Of a DNA stretch of 64,000 nt, positions 1 to 14,400 are shown piece by piece. The translations under genes were made by a program, and so were the position numbers. Source of the stretch: Arbacia lixula (lineage: Eukaryota > Echinodermata > Echinoidea > Arbacioida > Arbaciidae); assembly GCA_963669155.1 (NCBI GenBank), contig OZ022584.1, positions 13,048,615-13,112,614 of the forward strand, read 5' to 3'. How positions within the stretch are numbered: the first letter of the stretch is position 1; every line of letters starts with the position of its first letter. Below the pieces are notes generated by a model that was not told the origin of the DNA, did no database searches, and saw only the letters and a list, made by a program, of their open reading frames with translations.

Positions 1-280
1 ACCATAGCGCACATCGATCTCTAGACTATAGGTTTCGAACAACCCACCCCAAAACCTCCTCAAAATCTAGCGATGGCTTTAAGTCAGTTTCCCGTTCTAG
101 TTTTGGGAGGGAAGTTCTGAAACAGTATCTCCTTCCATTTTCTGTGGTTTTTCCAAAAAAATGTTTTTTTTGACCTGCAAAGAAGATACCTTGTCTTTGT
201 TCATGGATTCCTCTTGCCCCCGGCAAGACAAATGAGTAAGTATATCTATATCACATATAATAGACTTGGTTGGAACTTAC
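1..280. other. TACC intron sequence, no exon seen
   Basis: A minus-strand open frame at 26-226 shows no TACC resemblance and no good splice sites. I treat this stretch as intron. Confidence 0.5.
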
Positions 281-324
281 CCATTAGCTGCTGTATTGAC
301 TTTTCATACTCCACAATGAGAGCC
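281..324 (-). CDS. TACC: TACC coding exon 13, coiled coil (last in window)
   Basis: 44 bases encoding RALIVEYEKSIQQLM, matching the AMVAEYEKTIAQMI stretch of vertebrate TACC domains. Acceptor TCTCTTACAG, donor GTAAGT. No convincing next exon is visible in bases 1-280, so the remaining coiled coil and the stop lie outside. Confidence 0.9.
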
Positions 325-3300
325 CTGTAAGAGAAGAGGAAAAAAGAACAATTTTCTCTGAGACAAACCTGGCATGGAAAGATAAAATTGCACCTTTACC
401 CTATGACAATGGTGATGGTGGATTGGGTTGAATCCATTCAAATTGATATTTTTAAGTAATCTCTAGTAGGAAGAAATCTAATATGAACTTACAAGCAAAT
501 CAGTGATCGCAGAAGAACTGTCATGGTTCTGTTATGAGGACAAGTCCCATTATATTATCTCTATGGCACAATCTTTTCTTAAATTCCTAAATGAGATTTA
601 AGTGTCAGGACTAATCCAGACAATCTGTTGCTCGGATTTGGTACATTAATGACTCTTCTGTCCCTGATGTCTTGGTACAGACCAGGGCCCCGTTGCATAA
701 AAGTCACCATTGATAGCAACTCCATTATCAATGGTAACTACCATAGTAACATTGCTCAACAGCCAATCAGATTCAAGGTTGCCATAGAAGCTGCCAACCT
801 GCCATTGAGAGCAAAGTTACCATCAGTGGTAAGTTTTATGCAACAGGGTAATGCCCCTAACGTTTTGGTAAGGACCGTGACGGTACCCATCACCTACCTC
901 ATATCTGAGCTGGACTTCTCCAGGATCTCCTTGGTCTTGGCCGAGTCATTCAGCTTCTCGTTACTGGCCTGCAGCCTCTTCTCATACTCATTGTACTTCT
1001 CCTCGGCCTGGGCAGGGGGTAGAGATCAAATATCATGTTAGATGAAGATACGGTAAAGACTTCTGACCTATATATAATCACTTAACTGTTGTGTCATATC
1101 ATCTTTGTAATTGTACAAAGTTTAGTGAAGTTTGGTCTCATATTTATTGGGTTACACTTAAAAAGCAACCTTGACCTATAACCTTTGTCCAATATGACCT
1201 ACATTGTACCAATTAAATGAAAATCCATGAATTACTTCTTCAGTTATCACACAAACACGATTGTGATGGACAAACGGACAATAAACAACCCAGAAAAAAA
1301 GCAGTTTGCACATGAAGTAAACACTGGCAAGAGCCTTGGACAATGAGGCATATAGGTTTCCAATTATTGTAACTTATCATCAATAATAACTACCATATCA
1401 ACAGCCTCCACATTTTTTGTGATAAATTTGCAACGTGGAAAGAGCGCGTCGCGACGTTTTATGACTTTTTTTCTCCAAGTCTCACGAACTTCTAAGACCA
1501 AATTTGCGACACGTGGGTACGCGGTTCTGTTACGTAACATTTTGTACGTGCACGTCAGACCAAAAATTGCTCAACATCGTGATTTTGTGTACAAATCCAA
1601 GGCAAATTCTGTATCTAGCCAAAATTCATGAATGTAGCATCTATTTTTAGTGATGAAAAACGATAGATTTCATGTTATTTATGACTGAAATAGTGTGCCA
1701 ACAATTTCCATCGAAAAAAACAATAGAATACATAACAAATTTGATATTGCCATTTTTTTGAAATCATAATTAGATAATAATCCTCAGAAGCGAGTCCAGA
1801 CTCAAAACTAGCAGTTTGGGGGCTGTATTTAAAGATTTACAGCCAAATTATGATTTTATGCATTAATTAGCATAACTACTTAATTAAAAATAAATTTGAA
1901 TAATTTTGGTGCAATTGACAATTGACTTGTGGAGATTATGTCATGGGTGACGTACATCTTGGGGGGCAGGGGTGTGTGGCTGTTTTCAAAATAGCCCGGG
2001 CTATATAGGGTTAATGTTAAGTCATATGCAATGGGGCCCTGGCCTTTCCTCCAGCTCATGGCATGCAACATGTAGCATACTTACAGCTTTCTGTGCCTTG
2101 ACCGTGGCCGCCCTGGCAGCCTCTAGCACAGCTGCATCCATGTCTGTCTGGGAGTAGCGCAGGAGCTGTAGAGGGCAGCAGAGCAACACACATATTAAGT
2201 TAGAAAGCGAAACGATGGCTCTCATTTCATTACAGTGTGATTATGTTCATGAGGGTTTAAGAAAACTGCAACACAGTGAATAAAAAGGAATCAACATACA
2301 TGGAGAAAAATAGGGAAATTATCTTCATTTAAATCAGAGGTAAAGGGTTAAAAGGGCAGTGATTATGCGCAGTAATCACGTCAGAATAATGTACACGTCA
2401 TGTATGTCGCGGGGTTTTAATTTTGGCGAATCTGGATTATTCGCGAGTTTAACAACACACAAAATTATTAATATGATGTTCTCAAGCACATGAACTACTA
2501 GTACACTTGATTTAGGAGGCAAACTTCGAGAAGGTCCGATAATAAATGTGCGCATTCCACGTCGGGTGCTAAATTCATGCTACTTACCATGGTTTAGATG
2601 AAGGTTTATTTGGTTAAACCCTGGTCTAAGCCATAGCAACTATAGCACCCAACACAATTGCATGCATTCATCATTAGACCATTTTGAAGGCGCTAAATCA
2701 AGCAGACTTATCTGCTGTTGTGTACTGGGTTGGTGTTGTTGCGGGATCAACTATATGATAATGTCTATAGTTTGCTTAACTCTGAGTTGAACTTGAAGGA
2801 GGACTCATGGACTTGAAGTACATCTAATACTCAAACAACTCTGATGAATAACTCTCTGATGATGAATCTATCTGATGAATCTCCTGAAATAGCTCGGGAA
2901 ATAATTGCTGAAATAACTGCTGAAATAATAACTGCCCCAAACTCTCTGAGCTCTCTAAATATGTACTATTTCTGTCTCAAGTTTGAAGTAGACAATCATA
3001 GTGAATTTCATACAGGAGGTCAGTTTCTTGGATGCACAGTGATCTCACAGAAACCGGACCTTACCTACGTCATCCTAAATTTATACTCTACTTTTTTTCA
3101 TTCTAAATTTATACCCTATAAAATTTGCTTCAAGGGAATGTACTGTACTGGGAAGACAAAATGCCTTCAAATGGTGATCATGAGCAATCTTCTTGCCAAT
3201 GGTCTTTAAGTCATGTATTGTCCATTTCAGAAACTTGCTGAAAGTTATTTGTCCTCAAATGATCCACATTTGGAGTAATTAGTGATTAAATCCCAAATTC

Positions 3301-6300
3301 TCAAAATGTTCCGGCCGAACAATTTCAGAATTTGGGATTTAATCCGGAATCAGTCAAAATGTGGATTATTTGAGGGCAAATAACTTTCAGCAAGTTTCTA
3401 AATTGAACAATACATAAAGTTTAGACCATTGGCAAGAAGATTGCTCACGATCACCTTTTGAAGGCTTTTTTGTCCTCCCAGTACAGTACATTCCCTTTAA
3501 GAAGCTGATGTCCGGCTCATCTGCATATGAAGTAAAAGTGAATCTGTGATGCCATCCATACCTGCACTATGCCCTCATCACTGCTCCTCACTCTCGGGGC
3601 ACCAACCCGGGGAACCTCTGACATGTTAGCACCATCAATTACATCCTGAACAGCGACAGACAGACACAGACAATTGAATCTTGTTAACAAGTTCCATGCT
3701 CCTGCAAAGTACTTTCATTCTTACACAATTTCTGCTAAGACAACATTAAATACACGGAAATGCCACGTAAGCATCTGCATAATTGGAGGGGAATCCCTAA
3801 TGTCCAATCTGATATCAATAATTTTGTTTTTCTTCTAATTAGGTGCAGAATGGAGAGTAGATCGCTCACCTGAACTATTTATCCCTACTTCTAACCAGAT
3901 GCTTGTAAAATCGAACATCACTATGGTTCAACAAAGGCACTTTCAACCAGAAAATCTGCCTTAGAGAGATCAATGGATGCCAGATGCAGGCCATGTAAGA
4001 AACAATATTATATAGACTCAGTTACACTTTTGTCCTGAGTTTTAAACTCACACGAAACTCACCAGTTTTCATACGTTCATGTACTGTAAAGCTGGAGTAA
4101 TGCCCAAATAAAGCTTTCATAAAGTAGCTGGCATCGATGTAAATTGTTTTATATATTTAAAAAGCCCAAGAACCAGAAAACATATTTTTGATTCATCACC
4201 TAGAACCAGAAGCCTTCTGAGCTGTGCATTTTAATTTCGCTTGAACACTATCATCTATGCAAATTGTATAAGATTGACAACATGCACTTAACTCCATTCT
4301 GCCTGGCTCTTGAGAGCAAGCTTTGACTGGAGGTTGTGTACCATTTTTTTGGGAAAATGTATATTTTCTTATGAGGATATGCATCATTAGGAACGCATTT
4401 TTGCACACCTCTATGAAAAAAAATGTATCCCTTCATCAAAAACAGAAAAAGACCAATTTATGGAATCATACATCACACAACGTCACAAAATCAAAATTTT
4501 AAAAGATCATAACTTTCTTATCCTTTGACGGATTTTTGTCAAACCTTCTTTCGTTTATGTTTCTGCTCTTATTGAAACTAACGTAATTTCAGGGTGGACT
4601 ATCCCTTTAAGACCTAGACTGCAGGGAAGAGCCTTCTTACCTGCGCATCAGGAAGGGTTGGGGAGCATGAGAGCAGACTGTCCACGTTCTTGACCTGGTC
4701 CTGACTGGCAGTAGTCCCGTCGGGGCTAGTGCTGGCCCTCAAGTTGACCTCCGCCCTCTTCTGGGCCCTGGTGTTGCCGCCGCCGAGGATCTGGCTCGGG
4801 GACGGGGTCTTCATCTGCAGCAGGTCCCCACCCTCTGGCTCCAGGGGCTGCAAGGGGCCCCTCAGGTCTGGGGTTGGGAAGGGGTTGGGAAGGGGGTGGG
4901 GACAGATTAATCATCCTTGTTACAGATCAGTACATTATGCTTGTTTTGTAAATTGTTTCATCGAACACTGAATTATAAACAATAATTATAAAGCCACAGG
5001 CCGGTAATTACGACTGCCTATCGATACACCTTAGTAGCCCGTTGTCAGTTTGAAGGTAGCTATTGTTACCGCCCAACAATGCACACCTATTAGCGACCCT
5101 TGGGCTTATTGGTCGCCCGTAATTACCAGCCTGTGGCTTTGTCCCTTTTGTCCTTTTGTCCATAACTTGTTACCGCCAGTCAATGCAAGCCACATGAACG
5201 GTCTATTGTTGGTCAAGTACCCGGATACGCCGGCCATTAGTATTAGACCATTTATGAGCGGATTTCAGTTAGTGCGCTGCACTGACCGTAGGGTATTTAA
5301 ACCCCTACTTACTTCGATTTTGTATCACACCTGACGAAGTGTTGCAGCAGCGCACGAAACGGCATGATCTTTTCGATTCCGTTTACCTTACATTGCGAGA
5401 CAAACGATTATCAGTGAAAGGGTTTTCTGGGGTAATTTCAATTTACAAAGAAATTTTAGGCATACACCCAGTAGTAAGGATAGCGTGCCCCATCCTGCAA
5501 ATGAATGAAAATGTCTGACTTGTTTTTCGTTCATTTGCAGGATGGAGCACGCTATCCTTACTTACTGGGTGTATGCCTAACATTTCTTTGTAAAACGATT
5601 ATCAGTAGCCATAATTGTATATATTTGACAAATAAACTGAAAACAAAAATTATCATGCAAACATTCTTAGGCACCATATCACATCAATTTCATGAATCTC
5701 CACTTCCCTCTGACCTCGCCGGACCAAATGCCCAAAGATGACCAAACGCACCAAGAGGAGTGGATCCGCATACTTACTTGGTGGTGTTGGGCAGCCCTTG
5801 ACCAGCGGATCAAACTTGACGTACAGGGACTGCCTGGCCAACGCAGACTCCTGGAACTGGCAGGATTAAAAACAAGCAACCTGTTGAGACATCATGTCAA
5901 CTACTAATGGACAAAAATAGCATCTTCAAGCTCTGTAAGCCAGGTTTCACAGCATTTCACGAACACAAAATTCCCTAATTTTTCCCTGATAAAGTCTCAA
6001 AATTCCATGATAATCATTTCAACTCAGTTCTATTTTCACGTTTTCTACCTGTACTGCGGTCAAAGAGGCTACACTGAAAAAATCATGGCCAGTCATCCAA
6101 TGGATGTTGCTTTAATATGCAGCAAAATATAACTGACTTTCATTTTTTTGACCAATCTTATTAAAAAAAAAAAAGATTGAAGTTTAGATTTCAGTATTTA
6201 AAAAAAAAAAAAAAAGATTGAAATTTAGATTTCAGTAATGATTCTAGCCATAAGTTTGGAGAACTTAACTTTTCTTTGTAGAAAACATTTAATTTAGGTT

Positions 6301-9300
6301 TGACTCTCTGATCCTAGCCATTCACACATAGGAAGCGTCTATGATATACATTTCACTTACATCGCTTTTTCCCCCTGCCTTCTCCAGAAAATCCACATCA
6401 AACGCTGCAGGATCACTGTTTGCAAATACTGTCAGAGAAGAAACGGAGAAAGAAACACATCTTGGTAAAAGACTCTACAAAATGACTGAAAATCATTTTA
6501 AAATTGCAAAATTGCTGGTATCAAGGATAAAATATGAAGTAAATTGTGTTTCTGTGGAGCTCTGTAAAAGGATATGCCAAAGGTCAGCTTTGTGGTTTGC
6601 CATTAGAGGTTTCAGTAATGCCCAAGACAGTGGACATGTCCAGCTAATTTCAACAGTTTTACCGTTTTAAGATGATTCCTGATATCAAACAAGAATAGGC
6701 CCCATGATCATTGCAGAATAGCAGTGAGTGACTGCATTGACGGCTGCAGCATGGCAGCGTGTAGAACCCAAGCCCAAGCACATCTAAGTGGTGATTTGCC
6801 AACCAATGCAAACCCTGCAGGATGTGCTGCTTTGGTGTGACAATCATCATCCACAAAACCACAGAAAACATGTAGAAATAAAGTTGTTTCACATTTCATA
6901 TAAATGAATGTGCATCACCTGGGGCCTGTTGCATAAAACTTACCATTGATGGTAAGTTTGCAACTTCTATGGAAACCTTGAATTTGATTGGCTGTCTATC
7001 AATGTTACCATGGTAGTTACCATTGATGGCAGAGTTACCATTAATGGTAAGTTTTAAGCAACGGGGCCCAGGTTGCTAGTGATTCTGTATAGATCTCTCA
7101 ACTAAAGACTACATGTAACTTTCTGTTTAGTGATCACATTCAGTTTTTGCAAACACAGCACCATTTTAAACTTGAAAGATGTTCTTGGTGTATGGGTTCT
7201 CCTTTTACATGGCGCACAGGAAAAATACAACATCAAAATTCAATCCAACATTTAACAGGTCTGTTTCAATGTATCACAACAAAACACTTTTTACTACTAA
7301 TATTAGTCTGTGTATTGAAGTAGGGAACATACACAAATATAACACATATGTAGGACTCAGTGTACTGAGTATGCATAAAAATATGAGATATTAGATTAAG
7401 TTACAGGGTATTAAAAACCTACATTACATTCCAACATCAATTCAAGATATAATTGGTTAGACCTCATATTACTCTGGCAGTAATGTCTACACACTGTATG
7501 TACTTACATGTACTTAGTATGCACAGATATTCTTTCACAAGTGCCGAGCAGAAATAAATCAAAGTAGATCCAATGCGGAATACAACTCTGCACTATAATG
7601 GCATTTCATGATGTGTGCATGATTACGGTCGTTTTTATGGACAAATCAGTACCAACGGTCTTCCAAAAATCAATAGATTTTGTCCCTGGAAAGTGTTAAC
7701 AGTGAACAACAATCTACGGTTGTGTGTACCATATCAATCCATTATTACACACCACAATGCCACAATCCCAGCATGACAATGAGGCACAAATTCACATAGG
7801 AAGTTTAGATTTAGACTACAGTTTAAAGGGAATATACTGTACTGGGAGGACAAAAAGCCTTCAAAAGGGTGATCGTGAGCAATCTTCTTGCCAATGGTCT
7901 TACATTCATGGATTGTCCATTTTAGAAACTTGCTTTAAGTTATTTGCCCTCAAATGATCCATATTTGTAGTAATTGGTGATTAAATCACAAATCATCAAT
8001 ATGTTCGACCCAAACATTTTAATTAAATATAATTTAATCACTAATTACTCCAAATGTGGATCATTTTAGAGCAAATAACTTTCAGCAAGTTTCTGAAATG
8101 GACAATACATGAACTTAAGACCATTGGCAAGAAGATTGCTTACGATCACCCATTTGAAGACATTTTTGTCTTCCCTTTAAGCAAATGTGGCATATTTTTA
8201 AGCAAAAAAAAATGCCCTTCATTTAGGGCGTGAATTTAAAAAATATCCATTAATGACTGCGCTGGTTATATGTAGGGTGGTAAATTCATGCTATTTGTTA
8301 TGGCTTACTTCACAGTTTAATCAAATTAATTTCAATAAAGGGTGGTCTAAACCATGGTGTGAAATTTAACATCCTATGTAAAACGTGCATGATAATCATT
8401 GCCCCTTTTTGAAGTGTACGAGGTACATAAAGTGCCCAGGTTTGATGATGCACTATGAAATCTATGAAAAGCATGGTCTACATTCAAAAGTTGATCAAAA
8501 CTCCCTTGTAAATTCGGGTCTTATACAACGGTATATGAGGATGATGTTTATTTCATCCAACATCTTTAGAATTGTTCTGATATAAAGAAACAGAATTTAC
8601 AGCAGTACAAACAACATAATACATACGTGTGCAATAATTATGACACACCTTTGTTCACTATGAACACATTCTAGTATGACCAGTTAAATATTCAAGAAAC
8701 ATGTATTCAACAAACTAGGGCCCTGTCTTATAAAGTGAGATCAATCGCAAGTCTGATCCCCCATCTCTGATGTAGAGAGCAACGATCAATGTCAATCGCA
8801 AGTCAAGTTGTGCTCAATACTTTATAGGACAGGACCCAGTTATACACTCATACCAATGATAGTCAATCTGGGGGGTGTGTCACCAAGCTGTTCGTAAGTT
8901 CCGAACGACTTTACGAACGACTGGTGATCCCTTCTTGGGCTAAATGCGATACCACACTTTGTGCATTGAGAATCTGATTTATTAGCACAAGAAGGGATAA
9001 CCAGTCGTTCGTAACTTACGAACAGCTTGGTGAAACACCCCCCTGCTGGTATACACCATGCAAAATTCAACCAACCTCTCCACATTCTGAACACGTTCTA
9101 CCACAATACACATTGTTTCATGCATGGTTTACTCGATACCTTTGCGGGCTATGAGAACTCGCGTGCGAGGGTTTGGAATATCTAAAAACCTGCCATATCC
9201 ATGATTAACAGCTGTGTGACATATCAAAGAAAAAATGTGTGAACACAAATGCTTTACAGTTTACACGTACATGTATGTGAACAACAAAACATATGGTATT

Positions 9301-9518
9301 TAAATTTATTCATGCACGTAAATATGGAAATATTGCTGCCATGCAATTTCGGACATGTAGTTCAAGCAAAAGTACTGAATTAGAGAAATTCAACTGAGCC
9401 CATTCTAGTGTGTGCCTGTGGAAACACTATAAGGTATTGCCAAAATCTCTAATATGTACTTTCATCCAATAATGCCTGAAAAAACTTCCTATGTGGCTAC
9501 GAAGTACAACTTCTTTGA

Positions 9519-9561
<43 letters not shown>

Positions 9562-11410
9562 CTGTCATACATAAATATCATCATTGTATGTTAAGTGCTA
9601 TTTGAACGAAAGTATAATCATTTCATTGTCCCGTCATACAATGTATATCATGATTGATAACATTTGACTTGCAGAAATTATTTTGAGAGGTCTATATCTT
9701 CTTTATCTTCATCCACCTCTCCTGGATTCTCCTTATTCTTCACTTTTAATTTCCTTCCTTCTTATTCCTTTCCCCCTTCATATTTCTTCTCGTCCATTTC
9801 CCCTTCTATTTCTCATCTACCCTTTTTTCCCTCACCACGGAATAAAACATGCAATCAGGATGCAGGTACATCTAGCTCAAAGGTGGAAGAGCAAAAGAAC
9901 TCCCAAGAAAGATACATGTAAGTAGCATCAGAACCTGGATTTAACCTAATCCATCTTTGAGAACCAGCAATAATCACACTGCCATACGTTGACAGAAGGA
10001 AGCAACTAACAAAAGAGACTTTTCTTGTACATGAGCAAAATGAGTCTGTCACTTCCATTGGCATCAATGCAACACTATGTTAGATTGAATACCTTGCAGC
10101 AAGATGAACATATCTTCTACAGGTTTTGTCTGTATGTAGTGAATGCTAGGTACAATCTAAGAGTACTAATAATTAAAATCTGAGTGATTTGTCACTTGCT
10201 TCCTTTTGTCGTAGTAGGGCAGCATAGTGGTCGCAACCAGTGAAGGTTTAATCTACATGCAGATATTCACTTCAAAGTGAAAGTTACTTCAGGTTTGGTG
10301 TCAGATTGCAGATATCATCACCACCACCATCATCATCATCGTCACAAAGCCAGTACACAACTGACTGTAATTATGCAAATTCAAAGAAATATTATAAGAT
10401 ACTACAGTTTCTAGTCACTCATGTGTCTATCAATGAGGATAATGCATGTTTAAATTACACTCATTTGATCACAAATAATGTCAAACAGTAGCATGTAGGT
10501 GCTTAGCTCTGTGTAATTCCATTCAGAAACTGTGTGTTTGGTCATTCCATGAGTTTCACTTTTTTTTTTTCCCCATGTCAAATACTGCAAAAATTTACAT
10601 GCATGCACACCATAAATCAAGAAAAACTGCTGTGGTACGTGCATTGCAGAAAAACCACACATGAATATGAAGAAACACTCGCAATTTCGGATATCACAAG
10701 CCAGTAAATAATCGGAGCATTATACATACTAGTTCTTACACACAAAGGTGATATCAGGTATCACGTTTGATTAAATTGGCACAAAATAAACCACTTGTTT
10801 CAACTTACTCAAGGCAGATTTGTTAACAAGTACATGTAATCAATTGTGTGCTGGTTTGTAAAATCAATGTCAATTTGATGCAAGTCACCCTATATATTTG
10901 TTTGTCTTGATTTCTTACTTATTATCTTTTTTTTTTTACAATTTTGCTGAAGAATGAAAGCAATGTTGCCAAACTGCATGCCCATAGACTCATGCTCATG
11001 CATGTGCACTTCAAAATGTTGCGACAAATTTTTCTCCACTCCACTCTACGCCACACTCAGAAAGCCGGCTGACACTTCATACCTTCTTCCGCCAAGCGAA
11101 ACTCCATTTCTTCAAAGCTTATGTCTCTGGTCAGCCCATGGCTGCCTCCTTGTGCTATGGACCAGCAGACGGAGGGAGTGAGGGGGTTAAGATGAGGGGT
11201 GTTTTAAGTGGGAGGGGCATAGGTGGGGGAGGGGGGTATTAAGCACCCAGGACGGGGGTGAGGATTACCATTTGTCAAAATTGGTGGGGGGGGGGGGGGG
11301 AGACAAGGAAAAGGGGGATTTGGGAAGTGAACACAGATTTTGTATCACATCATGATAATGTAGATTGAGATGATTATGATGTCAATGATGTTCAGTGAGG
11401 ACAATGATAT

Positions 11411-11461
<51 letters not shown>

Positions 11462-14400
11462 GAGCAGGGAATTAATCAACAAAGGAATTTTTGGTGAGAA
11501 GGACGATGAGCAGGAGGACGATATTGATGATGATAACGATGACAGCAGGGTATTAATCAATAAAGGGCGGATGATGAAAACACGTTTGGAAGACAAATGG
11601 ATCGGAGTAAACATGACGATGGTAGGGTAGTGGGTTGTGCAATGTTAATGCACACATCATGAATGTGTTACAAATGGGGGAATTGAACCATCCATCAAAG
11701 ATATTAGTCATGATAAGCAATGATTTGGGGAGGGAATCCATGCACAAAGAAATGAAATGGAATGAAAATGGCATTAGTAAATGTGATGTGTAGGTTATTC
11801 ATGAATTTTTCTTCAACCCACATTTATCAACTGATTTTGTTTAGATTGTAGTGGAAGGGCCTTCGAGGGTAATTTTAACTTTAAATAAATTGTAGGTCTT
11901 CACCCAGTAGAAGTAAAAATAGCATGCTCCATCCTTTAAATGAATGAAAAACATCAGACAAAAATGTTGAACCAGAAGTATTTGCAGTAGATTGCAGGCT
12001 CAGGATTTTTGTCTGACTTGTTAAATTCAGGATGGAGCACACTGTCCTTAATACTACTAGGTGTATGCCTAAATTTGATTTTGAAATATCTTGTTCAATA
12101 ATACAACCTACATAAAAATCAAAACTCAAATGAAACACAAGTTATGTCTTATTCTATTTTCCTATTTCTACTTTGCCTTTCCAAAGAAATACCCCCTTCA
12201 ATTGTTCTTATTCATATATTTAGTGCTATAACAGTGCAGGATATTATGACTTGATAGGACTCTATAGAATCCCAAGCACATAATCAGTGTAAACTCTTAA
12301 CCTGTGAAGAATCCTTTCATCAAATGCAATCATAGCTGTTAATACAAAGAAAACTGCATTTCTTGCCAACATATCAGCATGCAACAACATGCTTGTAAGT
12401 GCAGTGTGAACACATTGTTGGAGCTGTAGCCTTTTAGCATTTGTGCTGTCCGACCTGGATTCACATCTTATGTGTACAGTGTACAAACCCAAGATATGGC
12501 ACAGCCAATGAAAGTAACATAAACTGTCTAGGCCAGTATTCACAGACATCATCGTCAACATTCTTGGATGAATGTTACCAATGCACATTTGGAATGTGTC
12601 TTTTAGAAAACAGATATTAAAGGGTATCAGATAACCCGGAAACATAATGCCATGCAGCAACTTCGTTGCGGAGGCATAGAAATCACTCAGTAGAAAGAAT
12701 GCTTGTGAAATGCAATGTTAGAACATCCTTTGGAAAACCCCGACAAAATATGCTAAGAGTGGGACTAAATGAAGAATACAGGATGAGATAGTTACCTTCT
12801 GTTGCAGGTCTGAACTCGTCATCCTCGATAACATCTGGAATACCTCCTGAGAGAGAAAGAGAAGAATATTACCAAAGATTTGATTAAATCTGATGATCAG
12901 AAAGAGTTTTATACATGTATGTGCACTGGAATGTGTATAGCCTAGACGGTTCCTTTCACAGGGTATGCCTTTTCTTTCTTTTTACAATTTATTTGAAAAT
13001 CTGTATACCGGTACATGGATACTATCCTCCAACTATAAAAATGAGGTTTAAGGAGAATAGAACCCCAAACAAGTTTAATTGAGTAAATCCAGAAAACGCA
13101 GAAAAGAAATCACATGGGATTGTTTTTGTTTTGTTACAGTATCTGACACCTTACTTTTGTTGTATTTATTCTTGTACCAATGGAAAAGGAATTTCCTGTA
13201 AAGGATACATAAATACACTAAGTGCACCCATGAACTGATTTGATTTGAACTGACTTAACATTATAGGAGAAAACAGTCAAAGAAGACAGAAAAGTGTCCA
13301 ACATTACCCACATTGGCCCAAATGACAGGACCGTACAGAGGAGAGCCATATCAAAGAAATAAACTGTCCAACCCCACAAAGTGGGAAAAATGTACTTTAA
13401 ACGTTGATGATGATGACTCTGATTCGTACCTTGTGCATCAAATGACGGCATCATCTCATCCGGGTGTCTTTCCTCCGCGCTAGCCACCCCGCTGTCCCCA
13501 TCTCCACCGGTAGACAGCAGCATGTGCACCCCTTTCCCCTCCTGGCCCCCCTCCTCCTCCTTGGTAGCACCATTGACCTGGGGGGACTGGATGGACACAT
13601 CCTCCGGGGATGGGGGTGACACCTCCCCGTTGACCCTCTCCTCCTCCTCCTCGACCCCAAGGGCAGGCGGCTCGGGAGAAGGGGCGGGGTCTGGGTCTCG
13701 GGAGGGGGAGGGGGTCTTCTTCTTTGGGGTTCTCTTCTTCTGATTGGGCGATCTGAGAAAGGGAGATTTGACATGTCAATAAACGTAGAGACAAACAAAG
13801 CATTCACATAGATTTTCAATTATTGTAACTTCTTACAGATCACTAGAAATACAATAATCAAAATTCTTCATCATACAGCCTTACATCTGAAAATAACACC
13901 ATATATACAACAAATACTTTAAAAAGCTTGGATTGTTAAATACACTAGTCCACAGTAATAAAAATTTGTATACATTGTTAAATTTTCTGGCACATTGGAA
14001 GCTTTCATGAAAGACCCTGTGAACAAGATAGAGCATAGCTCAAATAATGAGCAAAGTCTCTAAAGAACAGCTATTCATGGTTGAAGAACAGAACAGAACG
14101 TTTCAACTGCAAAAAAGAACAAAACTGAACCACATGGGGTCATCATTTTAGATATTTTTGAATGGACATAAGCTTGTGTGAGGTACATGCTTTAAAAAGA
14201 TAACGCATAGCAGTTGAAAAACATTACACTCCTTATTATTCCTATACCTTGTCCTGCGCTTAATATCAATCATGACATATTAAGGTTGGAAGGAGTAATA
14301 AGAAAGGGGGGAGAATAGAAATACATACTTGGTCACTAATGGCGAGTTGTCGACTTTGCTTGATGTACCAAACGGATCCTTGATGTTCTCAAAGTCAAAG

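Larger units (their letters stand above)
6429..12795. other. 6.4 kb TACC intron between exons 6 and 7
   Basis: No exon is recognisable. It holds elements of families A (6921), B (7822), M (8275), E (8718), F (8870) and D (11851), and GA, GAT and G tracts. Remaining sequence is AT-rich and unremarkable. Open frames on either strand show no coding character. Confidence 0.6.

Noticed and set aside
628..1041. 137-residue plus-strand open frame
   Set aside because: It reads through a family A repeat and antisense to TACC exon 12.
11345..11630. Poly-Asp and poly-Ser frames on the two strands
   Set aside because: They are products of the GAT microsatellite.
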